A DNA stretch of 18,187 nucleotides, taken from the NCBI GenBank assembly GCA_964578745.1, contig CAZODZ010000031.1, positions 1 to 18,187 on the forward strand. The letters are read 5' to 3'. The notes beneath the pieces were generated by a model that was given only the letters and a program-made list of their open reading frames with translations, did no database searches and had not been told where the DNA came from. The number at the start of each line of letters is the position of its first letter. Positions within the stretch are counted from its first letter, which is position 1. Below are positions 7,109 to 15,275 of this stretch, piece by piece. The DNA comes from SKVJ01 sp964578745. GTDB lineage: Bacteria; Chloroflexota; Dehalococcoidia; GIF9; AB-539-J10. A program made the position numbers and the translations under genes.

Positions 7109-10100
7109 CTGCGGCGCGGAGAGGGTACTACTGGCAGGAGGATGACCCGCTCTGGTACAAGGATGCCGTCGTCTACGAAGTCCACGTACGCGCGTTCTAT
7201 GATACGAATGGCGATGGTATAGGTGATTTCGAGGGACTTACGCGGAAGCTTGACTACCTTCGCGACCTCGGCATCACAGCGATCTGGCTGCTTCCATTCT
7301 ATCCCTCGCCGCTACGAGACGACGGGTACGATATCGCTGACTACACGAACATCCATCCTTCCTACGGCACACTCAATGACTTCCGCATGTTTGTCCGAGC
7401 AGCAAACGAGAGGGGTTTGCGCATAATCACGGAACTCGTACTCAACCACACGTCGGACCAGCATCCGTGGTTCCAGCGTGCCCGCCGCGCAAGTCCAAAC
7501 ACACAGTACCGCAACTTCTACGTGTGGAGTGACACGCGGGACAGGTACCGTGATGCGAGAATCATCCTTAAGGATTTCGAGCTCTCCAACTGGACTTACG
7601 ACCCGGCTACCTCTGCGTACTACTGGCATCGCTTTTATTCACATCAACCTGACCTGAACTACAACAGTTCACTGGTCCGCAATGCTGTCTTCCGCGTCAT
7701 GAGCTTCTGGCTCAACATCGGCGTCTCTGGTTTGCGACTGGATGCGGTTCCATACCTGTACGAGCAGGACGGCACGAACTGCGAGAATCTTCCCGAGACA
7801 CACCTCTTCCTGAAAGATCTCCGCGCGCGCGTCGACGGTCACTACCGCAACCGTTTGCTCCTTGCCGAGGCAAACCAGTGGCCGGAGGACGCCACGGCGT
7901 ACTTCGGCGACGGCGATGAGTGTCACATGGCATATCATTTCCCTCTCATGCCACGCATGTTCATGGCCATTCGCATGGAGGACCGCTTCCCGATAGTCGA
8001 TATACTTGAACAGACTCCTCGCATACCCGATTCGTGTCAATGGGCCCTGTTCCTCAGAAACCACGACGAGCTGACGCTCGAGATGGTCACCGATGAGGAA
8101 CGCGACTTCATGTACAGGGTATATGCCCACGATCGGCAGGCACGTATCAACCTGGGTATCCGCAGGCGGCTTGCCCCGCTGCTCAACAATGACCAGAAAA
8201 AGATGGAACTCATGAACGGCCTCGTCTTCTCGTTACCGGGGACACCTTTCGTTTACTACGGCGACGAGATAGGCATGGGCGACAACTTCTACCTTGGCGA
8301 CCGCAACGGCGTACGCACCCCGATGCAATGGAGTGCCGACCGGAATGCGGGATTCTCAACCGCCAACCCTCAGCGCCTGTATCTCCCCGTGAACATAGAC
8401 CCGGAGTACCACTACGAGACCGTCAACGTTGAGGCACAGCAGAACAATCCCGATTCATTCCTGTGGTGGATGAAGCGTCTTATCGCTCTCAGACGCAGGT
8501 ACAGAGCGTTTGGACGGGGGAGCATCGAGTTCCTCTATCCGGAGAACCGAAAGGTCTTGGCGTATATCCGTCGCTATGAGAACGAGACCGTGCTGGTTGT
8601 GGCAAACCTGTCCCGACACGCACAGCACGCGTATCTCAACCTCACAGGTCTGAGTGGGATGGTCCCGGTTGAGTTGTTCGGCCGAACTGAGTTCCCAGCA
8701 GTCGACGATGGTCCTTTTTCTATCACGTTGGGACCTTACGGGTTCTACTGGTTCTTCGTTGAGTCTCGCACGACACGCGGCGAAGTCTCACGCCCATCAG
8801 ACACCGGCATCTCGTCGCTGACGGTGAGAAGAGGCCCGGAAGACCTGCTCACCCGTGCATACCGCAGTCGACTTGAGACAGCACTGGCAAGGTACATCCG
8901 ACGTTCACGCTGGTTTGGGAGCAAGAGCAGGCGCATCAGGATTGTTAACATCCAGGAGGTGGTCCCGCTTTCAGCAGCAGAAGTCGACGCATATCTGATT
9001 ATCCTGAGAGTCGAATACACTGAAGGTGAAGCGGAGTCCTACCTCATCCCACTCGCGTTTGCCACAGGAGAACGAGCGACTCAACTGAGCAGCGAGAGTC
9101 CCAAGCAGCTGATCGCGAATCTGGAGCAGCGTGGCGGTGGGAGTCAGATGATTGCCATTGACGCCGTTGCTCTTCCCGCGTTCCGCGCGGCATTGCTTGA
9201 TGCTATCGGACGGCGCAGGCAGTTCCATGGTATCAATGGTGTGGTGGCCTCTCTCAGGACCAAGACCGTGTACACACGCGCCCGGGGCGACGTGCACGAA
9301 CGTCTTGACTCCATACTCCTTCAGGGTGAACAGTCGAACAGTTCCATAGTGTACGATGACAAGTTCATCCTGAAGCTGTATCGAAAGCTTGGGGGAGGGA
9401 CCTCTCCCGAACTTGAGATTGGCCGCTTTCTCACCGAGAAACACCCGGGTTCAACGACCAGTCCCGCCGTCGCAGGAGCAATAGAATGCCAGCTCACACC
9501 TCACGTCGAACCAGTTACGCTCTGCGTACTCCACACGTACGTGAGGAACGAAGGCGATGCATGGACGTACACAATCGACGAGCTGGGCCGCTATTTTGAG
9601 CATGTACTCGCAATCACTGACCAGAGTCCTCCAATGCCTGCGGGCCGCATGCTGTTGGACATTGCCCAGGAAGATGTGCCTCCCTTCGCAGACGAGACCA
9701 TTGGCACGTACCTCGAGTCAGCCCGCAGACTTGGACAGAGGACCGCTGAGTTACACCTTGCACTCGCCTCAGCGATGGACGACGAAGGTTTTGCCCCTGA
9801 GCCTTTCAGCGCCATCTACCAGCGCTCTCTGTATCACGGCCACCGGGCCTACGCAGTCCAGGTGCTGAGCCAACTCCGGTCCGCGCTTGGATCCCTGACA
9901 CCGGAGGGTCGCGGCCATGCTGAGAAGGTGCTTGGAAAGACCGACCTGATCATGTCCCGCTTTCAATCGATCACGCGACGCCACATTTCAGCGATGCGCA
10001 CGCGTTGCCACGGCGACTACCACCTCGGACAGGTACTGCACACGGGAGGCGACTTCGTGATTATCGACTTCGAAGGCGAACCCGCGCGCAGCCTGGGGGA

Positions 10101-10464
10101 ACGAAGGATAAAGCGCTCCCCGCTGAGGGATGTTGCCAGCATGATCCGCTCATTCGACTACGCCACGCATGTGGCTCTTCACGGACATGCGAGCACTGTC
10201 GTCCGACCCGAGGACATCCCCAAGCTCAAGGGGTGGGCCCAATCGTGGTATATGTGGGTTACGGGTGAATTCCTGCGCGCGTATATGGAAATCATGTCTG
10301 ACACACCGGTGTTGCCATCGAGGCTGGAAGACAGTCGCATCATCATGGACATCTATCTCCTACAGAAGGCGCTGTACGAAGTCAGCTACGAGCTCAACAA
10401 CAGACCTGACTGGACATCAGTCCCCCTCCAGGGGATCCTGCAGGTCCTTGGATCGATCGAATGA
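7105..10464 (+). CDS. treS: Trehalose synthase-maltokinase fusion (TreS-Mak/Pep2)
   Basis: An 1119-residue bifunctional protein. Residues 1 to about 555 are a GH13_16 trehalose synthase that isomerises trehalose and maltose: DPLWYKDAVVYEVHVRAFYD (14-33), nucleophile D213 in GLRLDAVPYLYE, acid/base E255 in LLAEANQWPED, and D321 in RNHDELTLEM. Residues about 575-1119 are maltokinase, which makes maltose-1-phosphate with ATP: RRSRWFGSKSR near 599-609, likely ATP lysine K757, catalytic loop HGDYHLGQ (969-976, D971) and the metal-binding IDFEGEP (987-993, D988). Both halves look complete; the linker is about 20 residues. Separate TreS is about 570-600 residues and Mak about 440-550, so the length fits a plain fusion. 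GGAGGA at 7091-7096 precedes the ATG. ATGA overlaps at both ends. It supplies the GlgE donor. Confidence 0.95.
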   Translation: MTAARRGYYWQEDDPLWYKDAVVYEVHVRAFYDTNGDGIGDFEGLTRKLDYLRDLGITAIWLLPFYPSPLRDDGYDIADYTNIHPSYGTLNDFRMFVRAANERGLRIITELVLNHTSDQHPWFQRARRASPNTQYRNFYVWSDTRDRYRDARIILKDFELSNWTYDPATSAYYWHRFYSHQPDLNYNSSLVRNAVFRVMSFWLNIGVSGLRLDAVPYLYEQDGTNCENLPETHLFLKDLRARVDGHYRNRLLLAEANQWPEDATAYFGDGDECHMAYHFPLMPRMFMAIRMEDRFPIVDILEQTPRIPDSCQWALFLRNHDELTLEMVTDEERDFMYRVYAHDRQARINLGIRRRLAPLLNNDQKKMELMNGLVFSLPGTPFVYYGDEIGMGDNFYLGDRNGVRTPMQWSADRNAGFSTANPQRLYLPVNIDPEYHYETVNVEAQQNNPDSFLWWMKRLIALRRRYRAFGRGSIEFLYPENRKVLAYIRRYENETVLVVANLSRHAQHAYLNLTGLSGMVPVELFGRTEFPAVDDGPFSITLGPYGFYWFFVESRTTRGEVSRPSDTGISSLTVRRGPEDLLTRAYRSRLETALARYIRRSRWFGSKSRRIRIVNIQEVVPLSAAEVDAYLIILRVEYTEGEAESYLIPLAFATGERATQLSSESPKQLIANLEQRGGGSQMIAIDAVALPAFRAALLDAIGRRRQFHGINGVVASLRTKTVYTRARGDVHERLDSILLQGEQSNSSIVYDDKFILKLYRKLGGGTSPELEIGRFLTEKHPGSTTSPAVAGAIECQLTPHVEPVTLCVLHTYVRNEGDAWTYTIDELGRYFEHVLAITDQSPPMPAGRMLLDIAQEDVPPFADETIGTYLESARRLGQRTAELHLALASAMDDEGFAPEPFSAIYQRSLYHGHRAYAVQVLSQLRSALGSLTPEGRGHAEKVLGKTDLIMSRFQSITRRHISAMRTRCHGDYHLGQVLHTGGDFVIIDFEGEPARSLGERRIKRSPLRDVASMIRSFDYATHVALHGHASTVVRPEDIPKLKGWAQSWYMWVTGEFLRAYMEIMSDTPVLPSRLEDSRIIMDIYLLQKALYEVSYELNNRPDWTSVPLQGILQVLGSIE

Positions 10465-12584
10465 CACGCCCAGTCACTCCAGGCCTCAGCACTCTTGCCC
10501 GCAGGTACGGAATCCAACCTTCGTATTTCAGCGTCCGCGGTCAACGCATCCGGGCTCCCGAGGAGACGCTCAGACACCTGCTTAACGCGCTCGGCGTCAG
10601 CGCGCGCAACGCGATTGAGGTCAGAAATGCGCTCCGCGCCGAAGCCCTTGCGCGAATGGAAACACCGGTCGAACCAGTGATTGTCGCCTGGGACGGGAAC
10701 CTCCCTAACATTGAGGTTCACCACTCAGGGCACTGGAAACAGGCTATGCTCACGATAGCGCTCGAGGACAATCCGGCTGGTGCAGGGAGCAGTTACTCTC
10801 TGCATCGGGCAACGGAACGCGACACGAGGGTCGACGGACGTACGTTCAGGATTTCCGAATACCATTGCGACAAGCCGCTGCCTCCCGGATACCATACGCT
10901 TCGCTGGGAGGTGGGCCCGACAAAGGGTGACTCTCTTGTCATCTCCGCCCCTCCACGATGTTACGCACCTGCTGCAGCGGCAGACAACTGGGGCATATTT
11001 GTGCCTCTCTATGCGCTCCGGAGTGATACCGATTGGGGTGCTGGTTCGTACGGCGAACTTGAGCGTCTCTCCAGGTGGGTACACAGTAATGGCGGGGACC
11101 TTGTAAGCACCCTGCCCATTCTTCCCTGCTTCTACGACAGGTACTCCGAGTCAAGTCCATACCTGCCAGTAACGCGACTCCTCTGGAGCGAGTTCTTCGT
11201 GGATGTCGACAGCATCGGGTTCATCAGTGAGTGCGATGAAGCGGCGACCATTCTGTCAGGAGATCATCTCACGCAGGAACGGACGCGTCTCCATCAGGCC
11301 GATCTCGTCGACTACCCGGCCGTACTGAGCCTCAAGCGGAGAGCACTCAAGGCACTGGCCCACTTCGCGCGCCATCAGAGTACCACCCTCTCGGACGAAA
11401 TCGATACGTTCCTCCGTTCCCATCCACTTGCGCGGGACTATGCGGCTTTCCGCGGGGCCCTGGAAGCGGCTGGAAGGCGCTGGCAAGACTGGCCGGAGCT
11501 GCTGCGACTGGGAGACCTCAGCAGCGCCGATATCAATCTCGAAACCCAGGAGTATCACGAGTTTGTACAGTGGCTCGCACACCGCCAGATCAGAGCAATG
11601 ACTGACTCGGCGGATACAGCGAGTCTTTACCTTGACCTCCCTATCGGCGTCCACCCTGAGGGCTACGACGCCTGGCGCTACCAGAAATGTCACCTGACAG
11701 GCGTTTCCTGTGGCGCGCCGCCCGATACCGTGTTCACCACCGGCCAGAACTGGGTTGCGCCCCCACTACACCCGACCACCCTGCGTGCTGACGTCTGCCA
11801 CTACTGGCGCCTCTGTCTGCAACATCACATGCAGCAATGTAACCTCCTGCGCATCGACCACGTCATGGGGCTTCATCGCATGTTCTGCATACCCGCCGGG
11901 GCCAGTGCATCGGAGGGCACGTATATCCATTTTCGACCGGAAGAGAGGTATGCCGTTCTAACCCTCGAGTCACAACGCAACAGGACAGCGGTTGTTGGAG
12001 AGGACCTGGGGACTGTTCCTCACGAGGTAAGGCGGCAGATGGCGCGCCATGGTCTCAATCGCATGTTCGTCCTGTATTACGAGTTGCCGCGAATGGCCGC
12101 CAGCAAAGGACTTGGCATTCCACGCAACTCGCTTGCGTGCATAAGCACACATGACATGCCTCCGTTCGCGGCCATCTGGCGTGGTGTTGACATACGTGAA
12201 CAAGCGACGGCCGGCATCATCGAGAAGGACCACGTCCGTTACGCTTGCTCCAAGCGAAAAGACCTGAAAGAGCGGCTCAAGGTATGGCTGAGGCTCCGCA
12301 CGCCAGAGCAGCCAGCAGACGATGAAACATCCATCCTTCGAAGCATGCTGAGCTGGCTGGCCGCAAGTCGCGCCCGCTACGTCATCGCCAATCTTGAAGA
12401 CTTCTGGTTCGAGACACGACAGGCAAACATGCCTGGCGCAGGGGGTCGTTATCCAAACTGGGTCCAGAGAATGGCAAAGACGCTCGAGCAAATCCAAGAC
12501 AATACGCAGATATCAGACATGATTGGCATACTCAGGGTTGAGCGCACCCATCGACGAAGAGCGAGGATGGGGGATAGCAGATGA
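10461..12584 (+). CDS. malQ: 4-alpha-glucanotransferase (amylomaltase, GH77)
   Basis: A 707-residue enzyme that disproportionates malto-oligosaccharides by moving glucan segments and releasing glucose. The N-terminal 165 residues, a short helical part and a beta-sandwich-like part, resemble the extra N-terminal domain of E. coli-type MalQ (about 694 residues); the core starts at DNWGIFVPLYAL (175-186). GH77 signatures are SSPYLPVTRLLW (231-242), CGAPPDTVFTTGQNWVAPP (417-435), nucleophile D466 in LLRIDHVMGLHR, acid/base E514 in VVGEDLGTVP, and D565 in ISTHDMPPF. The usual GQNWG reads GQNWV, a mild variation. The SD is weak, so translation probably depends on coupling with treS-mak (ATGA overlap). 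The C-terminal tail is Arg-rich. It can recycle short chains released during GlgE/GlgB polymer remodelling. Confidence 0.94.
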   Translation: MTRPVTPGLSTLARRYGIQPSYFSVRGQRIRAPEETLRHLLNALGVSARNAIEVRNALRAEALARMETPVEPVIVAWDGNLPNIEVHHSGHWKQAMLTIALEDNPAGAGSSYSLHRATERDTRVDGRTFRISEYHCDKPLPPGYHTLRWEVGPTKGDSLVISAPPRCYAPAAAADNWGIFVPLYALRSDTDWGAGSYGELERLSRWVHSNGGDLVSTLPILPCFYDRYSESSPYLPVTRLLWSEFFVDVDSIGFISECDEAATILSGDHLTQERTRLHQADLVDYPAVLSLKRRALKALAHFARHQSTTLSDEIDTFLRSHPLARDYAAFRGALEAAGRRWQDWPELLRLGDLSSADINLETQEYHEFVQWLAHRQIRAMTDSADTASLYLDLPIGVHPEGYDAWRYQKCHLTGVSCGAPPDTVFTTGQNWVAPPLHPTTLRADVCHYWRLCLQHHMQQCNLLRIDHVMGLHRMFCIPAGASASEGTYIHFRPEERYAVLTLESQRNRTAVVGEDLGTVPHEVRRQMARHGLNRMFVLYYELPRMAASKGLGIPRNSLACISTHDMPPFAAIWRGVDIREQATAGIIEKDHVRYACSKRKDLKERLKVWLRLRTPEQPADDETSILRSMLSWLAASRARYVIANLEDFWFETRQANMPGAGGRYPNWVQRMAKTLEQIQDNTQISDMIGILRVERTHRRRARMGDSR

Positions 12585-14515
12585 CTGGCAGACCAAACGC
12601 GATGGTCTATGGCCACTCGCTGCTTACAGAAACCGATCTGTACTTGTTTAACGAGGGCAACCACTTCCGTCTCTACGAGAAACTGGGCGCACATCCCGGC
12701 TCAGTCGAGGGTATGGAAGGCACGTACTTCGCTGTGTGGGCGCCGAACGCACGGAAGGTGTCGGTTGTCGGCGACTTCAACTCGTGGGATGCCAGGCGCC
12801 ATCCTCTCAGACCTCTTGGCTCCTCCGGCATCTGGGAGGGCTTCTGTACGGGACTTCCGCAGGGAGCACTGTATAAGTACCACATCGAGTCGCGCCATCG
12901 CGGCTACCGCGTCGACAAAGCCGACCCGTTCGCACTATTCGGCGAGGTGCCACCAAATACCGCGTCTGTGGTCTGGGATATCTCCTACGAATGGTCTGAC
13001 CACGAGTGGATGGCAACGCGACGGCAACGGAATTCACTGTCGTCGCCACAGGCGATCTACGAGGTCCACCTGGGATCCTGGCGCCGCGTCCCCGAGGAGG
13101 GCTATCGCTCCCTCAGCTATAGAGAGATTGCACCACTGCTTGCGAAGCATGTCAAGGAACTGGGGTTCACACACGTAGAGTTCTTGCCTCTGATGGAACA
13201 TCCGTTCTTTGGGTCGTGGGGCTATCAGACAACCAGCTACTTCGCGCCATCAAGTCGTTTCGGCTCGCCGCAGGACTTGATGTACCTCATCGACTACCTG
13301 CACCAGCAGGGTATCAGCGTGATTCTCGACTGGGTGCCATCCCACTTCCCATCTGACGAGCACGGCCTTGCATACTTCGACGGAACACATCTTTACGAAC
13401 ACTCGGACCCCCGACAGGGCTACCATCCGGACTGGAACAGTTATATTTTCAACTACGGCAGACCAGAGGTCCGCTCCTTCCTGCTGAGCAGCGCTCTCTT
13501 CTGGCTGGAGATATACCACGCCGACGGGTTTCGCGTGGACGCAGTCGCTTCCATGCTCTATCTCGACTACTCACGCAAAGAGGATGAATGGATCCCGAAC
13601 AGGCTCGGCGGCAGAGAGAACCTCGACGCAATAGCATTCCTGCGCAAGTTCAATGAAGAAGTATACGGCGCTTTCCCCGGCGCTGAGACAATCGCTGAGG
13701 AGTCGACCGCCTGGCCCTTGGTATCACACCCCACCTACCTTGGAGGCCTCGGATTCGGGCTCAAGTGGGACATGGGCTGGATGCACGACACGCTCGCCTA
13801 CATGAGCCATGAGCCGGTTCACAGGAAGTACCACCACCATTCGCTCACCTTCCGGATGCTCTACGGCTTCAACGAGAACTTCGTGCTGCCGCTGTCCCAC
13901 GATGAAGTCGTTCACTGCAAGGGTTCACTCCTCGGGAAGATGCCTGGAGACGACTGGCAGAAGTTCGCCAACCTGCGCGCCTTGTATGGCTACATGTACG
14001 GCATGCCCGGCAAGAAACTTCTGTTCATGGGGGCGGAAGTAGCGCAATGGAACGAATGGAACCACGACGCCAGCATCGAATGGCACCTGCTCCAGTACGA
14101 GCGCCATGCCAGCGTAAGAGCGTGGCTCTCGGCATTGAACCACACGTACGCAGCTGTGTCGGCACTACACCAACTGGACTGTGAGTCAGCGGGATTCGAA
14201 TGGATAAGTGCCGATGACGTAGAGCAGAGCATCATCGCCTTCGTGAGGAAGGACCGCCAAGCCAGGGACATGGTTATTGTCATCTGTAATTTCACACCTG
14301 TCCCGCGTCACAACTATGTCCTTGGCGTACCGAAGTCAGGAAGATGGGTGCCACTGTTGAACAGTGATGACGCCAGATACGGTGGCAGCGGTGCAGGCAA
14401 CAGGGAATCGCTCGACACCTCCAGCACGCATTCTCACGGCCGGCCTTACTCCATCTCCCTGGAGCTACCACCCCTGTCTACTGTGTTTCTGCGTCTGGAA
14501 AGGTCTGGCGCGTGA
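12581..14515 (+). CDS. glgB: 1,4-alpha-glucan branching enzyme (GH13_9)
   Basis: A 644-residue enzyme that cuts alpha-1,4 chains and reattaches them by alpha-1,6 bonds. A single CBM48 lies at about 30-120 (GTYFAVWAPNARKVSVVGDF, 47-66), followed by the GH13 barrel and a C-terminal beta domain from about 545. Catalytic residues: nucleophile D320 in DGFRVDAVASMLY, acid/base E373 in TIAEESTAWP, and D441 in LPLSHDEVVHCKGSL. The branching-enzyme signature YHPDWNSYIFNYGRPEVRSF (281-300) is present. The length is that of the form without the extra N-terminal module found in E. coli GlgB. GGGGGA (12569-12574) lies 6 nt before the ATG. It overlaps malQ by ATGA and treZ by GTGA. In GlgE systems GlgB makes the branches that GlgE then extends. 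Confidence 0.95.
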   Translation: MTGRPNAMVYGHSLLTETDLYLFNEGNHFRLYEKLGAHPGSVEGMEGTYFAVWAPNARKVSVVGDFNSWDARRHPLRPLGSSGIWEGFCTGLPQGALYKYHIESRHRGYRVDKADPFALFGEVPPNTASVVWDISYEWSDHEWMATRRQRNSLSSPQAIYEVHLGSWRRVPEEGYRSLSYREIAPLLAKHVKELGFTHVEFLPLMEHPFFGSWGYQTTSYFAPSSRFGSPQDLMYLIDYLHQQGISVILDWVPSHFPSDEHGLAYFDGTHLYEHSDPRQGYHPDWNSYIFNYGRPEVRSFLLSSALFWLEIYHADGFRVDAVASMLYLDYSRKEDEWIPNRLGGRENLDAIAFLRKFNEEVYGAFPGAETIAEESTAWPLVSHPTYLGGLGFGLKWDMGWMHDTLAYMSHEPVHRKYHHHSLTFRMLYGFNENFVLPLSHDEVVHCKGSLLGKMPGDDWQKFANLRALYGYMYGMPGKKLLFMGAEVAQWNEWNHDASIEWHLLQYERHASVRAWLSALNHTYAAVSALHQLDCESAGFEWISADDVEQSIIAFVRKDRQARDMVIVICNFTPVPRHNYVLGVPKSGRWVPLLNSDDARYGGSGAGNRESLDTSSTHSHGRPYSISLELPPLSTVFLRLERSGA

Positions 14516-14995
14516 CACCGTGGACGAAAGAGGGGGCGCGGCTACCTGGCGGTGATTCATGCCGGTTCACGCTGTGGCCTCCGTCAGTCGAACGGCTCGA
14601 ACTGCATCTTCACATGCCGCAGGAGCATCGTGCCCCCATGAAGCCCGGTGCAAGGAGCTATCACCAGGTCATAGTTCCCGACGCAACAACTTGCGCCCGC
14701 TATACCATCATAGCTGATGGCACCACGGCGAGACCTGACCTGGCATCACGGTACCAGCCCTATAGTGCACGCGGCCCTTCGCAAGTTTGCCACACACCGT
14801 ATCCGTGGAGGGACAGCCTCTGGCATGGCACCCCCCTCGGTGAGACTGCACCGTCCACCTGCTTTGTAAGGCACTGTGACGAGCCTCTCGTCGAGGCGAT
14901 CAGAAAGGGGCGTGCAATTGAACTCTCTGCGTTTGAATGGGAAGGTGAGCTTCACAGCCCCAAGAGCGAGAATACGCTCCGCCGCACGCGGCTCA
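14512..14995 (+). CDS. treZ: TreZ-like protein, 5' part up to the assembly gap, lacking the GH13 catalytic barrel
   Basis: The first 161 codons, starting at a GTG that overlaps the glgB stop (GTGA). Residues about 8-70 form the CBM48-like N-terminal domain of malto-oligosyltrehalose trehalohydrolase, and RPDLASRYQPYSARGPSQV (74-92) is its linker motif, normally read as RPDPASRYQPEGVHGPSQV. After W104 one expects the catalytic barrel (IYELHVGTFTPEG and onward, over 300 residues). Instead the sequence continues with GETAPSTCFVRHC and EPLVEAIRKGRAIELSAF (124-141). In normal TreZ these blocks come after the barrel (MGEEYGE...PF..F...D..L...VR.GR). All three catalytic acids are therefore absent. 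Conserved spots are altered (PDPQ to HSPK, SKL to TRL), which suggests decay. The open frame is kept. It could be a real in-frame deletion or an assembly misjoin next to the gap. Confidence 0.75.
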
Positions 14996-15095
14996 NNNNN
15001 NNNNNNNNNNNNNNNNNNNNNNNNNNNNNNNNNNNNNNNNNNNNNNNNNNNNNNNNNNNNNNNNNNNNNNNNNNNNNNNNNNNNNNNNNNNNNNN
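14996..15095. other. Assembly gap of 100 Ns
   Basis: Exactly 100 Ns, the conventional length for a gap of unknown size. The treZ reading frame before the gap (codons starting at positions equal to 1 modulo 3) and after it (0 modulo 3) do not agree across 100 bases, so the true length differs from 100. From family length I expect roughly 200-300 bases missing if the pre-gap sequence is correct. Confidence 0.97.
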
Positions 15096-15272
15096 GCTGA
15101 GACCGCAGCAGTCGCTCCCCAAGATGGTGACTGGGAGACACAACTCGATACCGCCGACAGCCGCTGGAATGTCCCCGGCGCTCTCATGCCCACGGGTATC
15201 AGGCCGTTCGGCAAAGTCGGGGTCACAGTGGCGTCGTCGGCCATGCTGCTCATGAAAGAGAGGAAGGACTGA
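15096..15272 (+). CDS. treZ: TreZ C-terminal part after the assembly gap
   Basis: This 58-codon open frame runs from the gap to a TGA at 15270. It contains GDWETQLDTADSRWNVPG, which resembles the end of TreZ, where the C-terminal beta domain typically reads W...LDSADPRW.GPG. It is in a different frame from the 5' part only because the gap length is arbitrary. The gene ends 3 nt before the GH57 ATG, and its last codons carry that gene's SD (AGGAAGGA, 15261-15268). This shows that the gap lies within one gene and that the gene order is right. The assignment is by recalled family pattern on a short segment. Confidence 0.6.
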   Translation, partial: AETAAVAPQDGDWETQLDTADSRWNVPGALMPTGIRPFGKVGVTVASSAMLLMKERKD

Positions 15273-15275
15273 ACG

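Noticed and set aside
15096..15255. Continuation of the pre-gap frame through the Ns to 15255
   Set aside because: The Ns are of arbitrary length; the translation after the gap in that frame is unlike TreZ, while the other frame gives a TreZ-like C-terminus.
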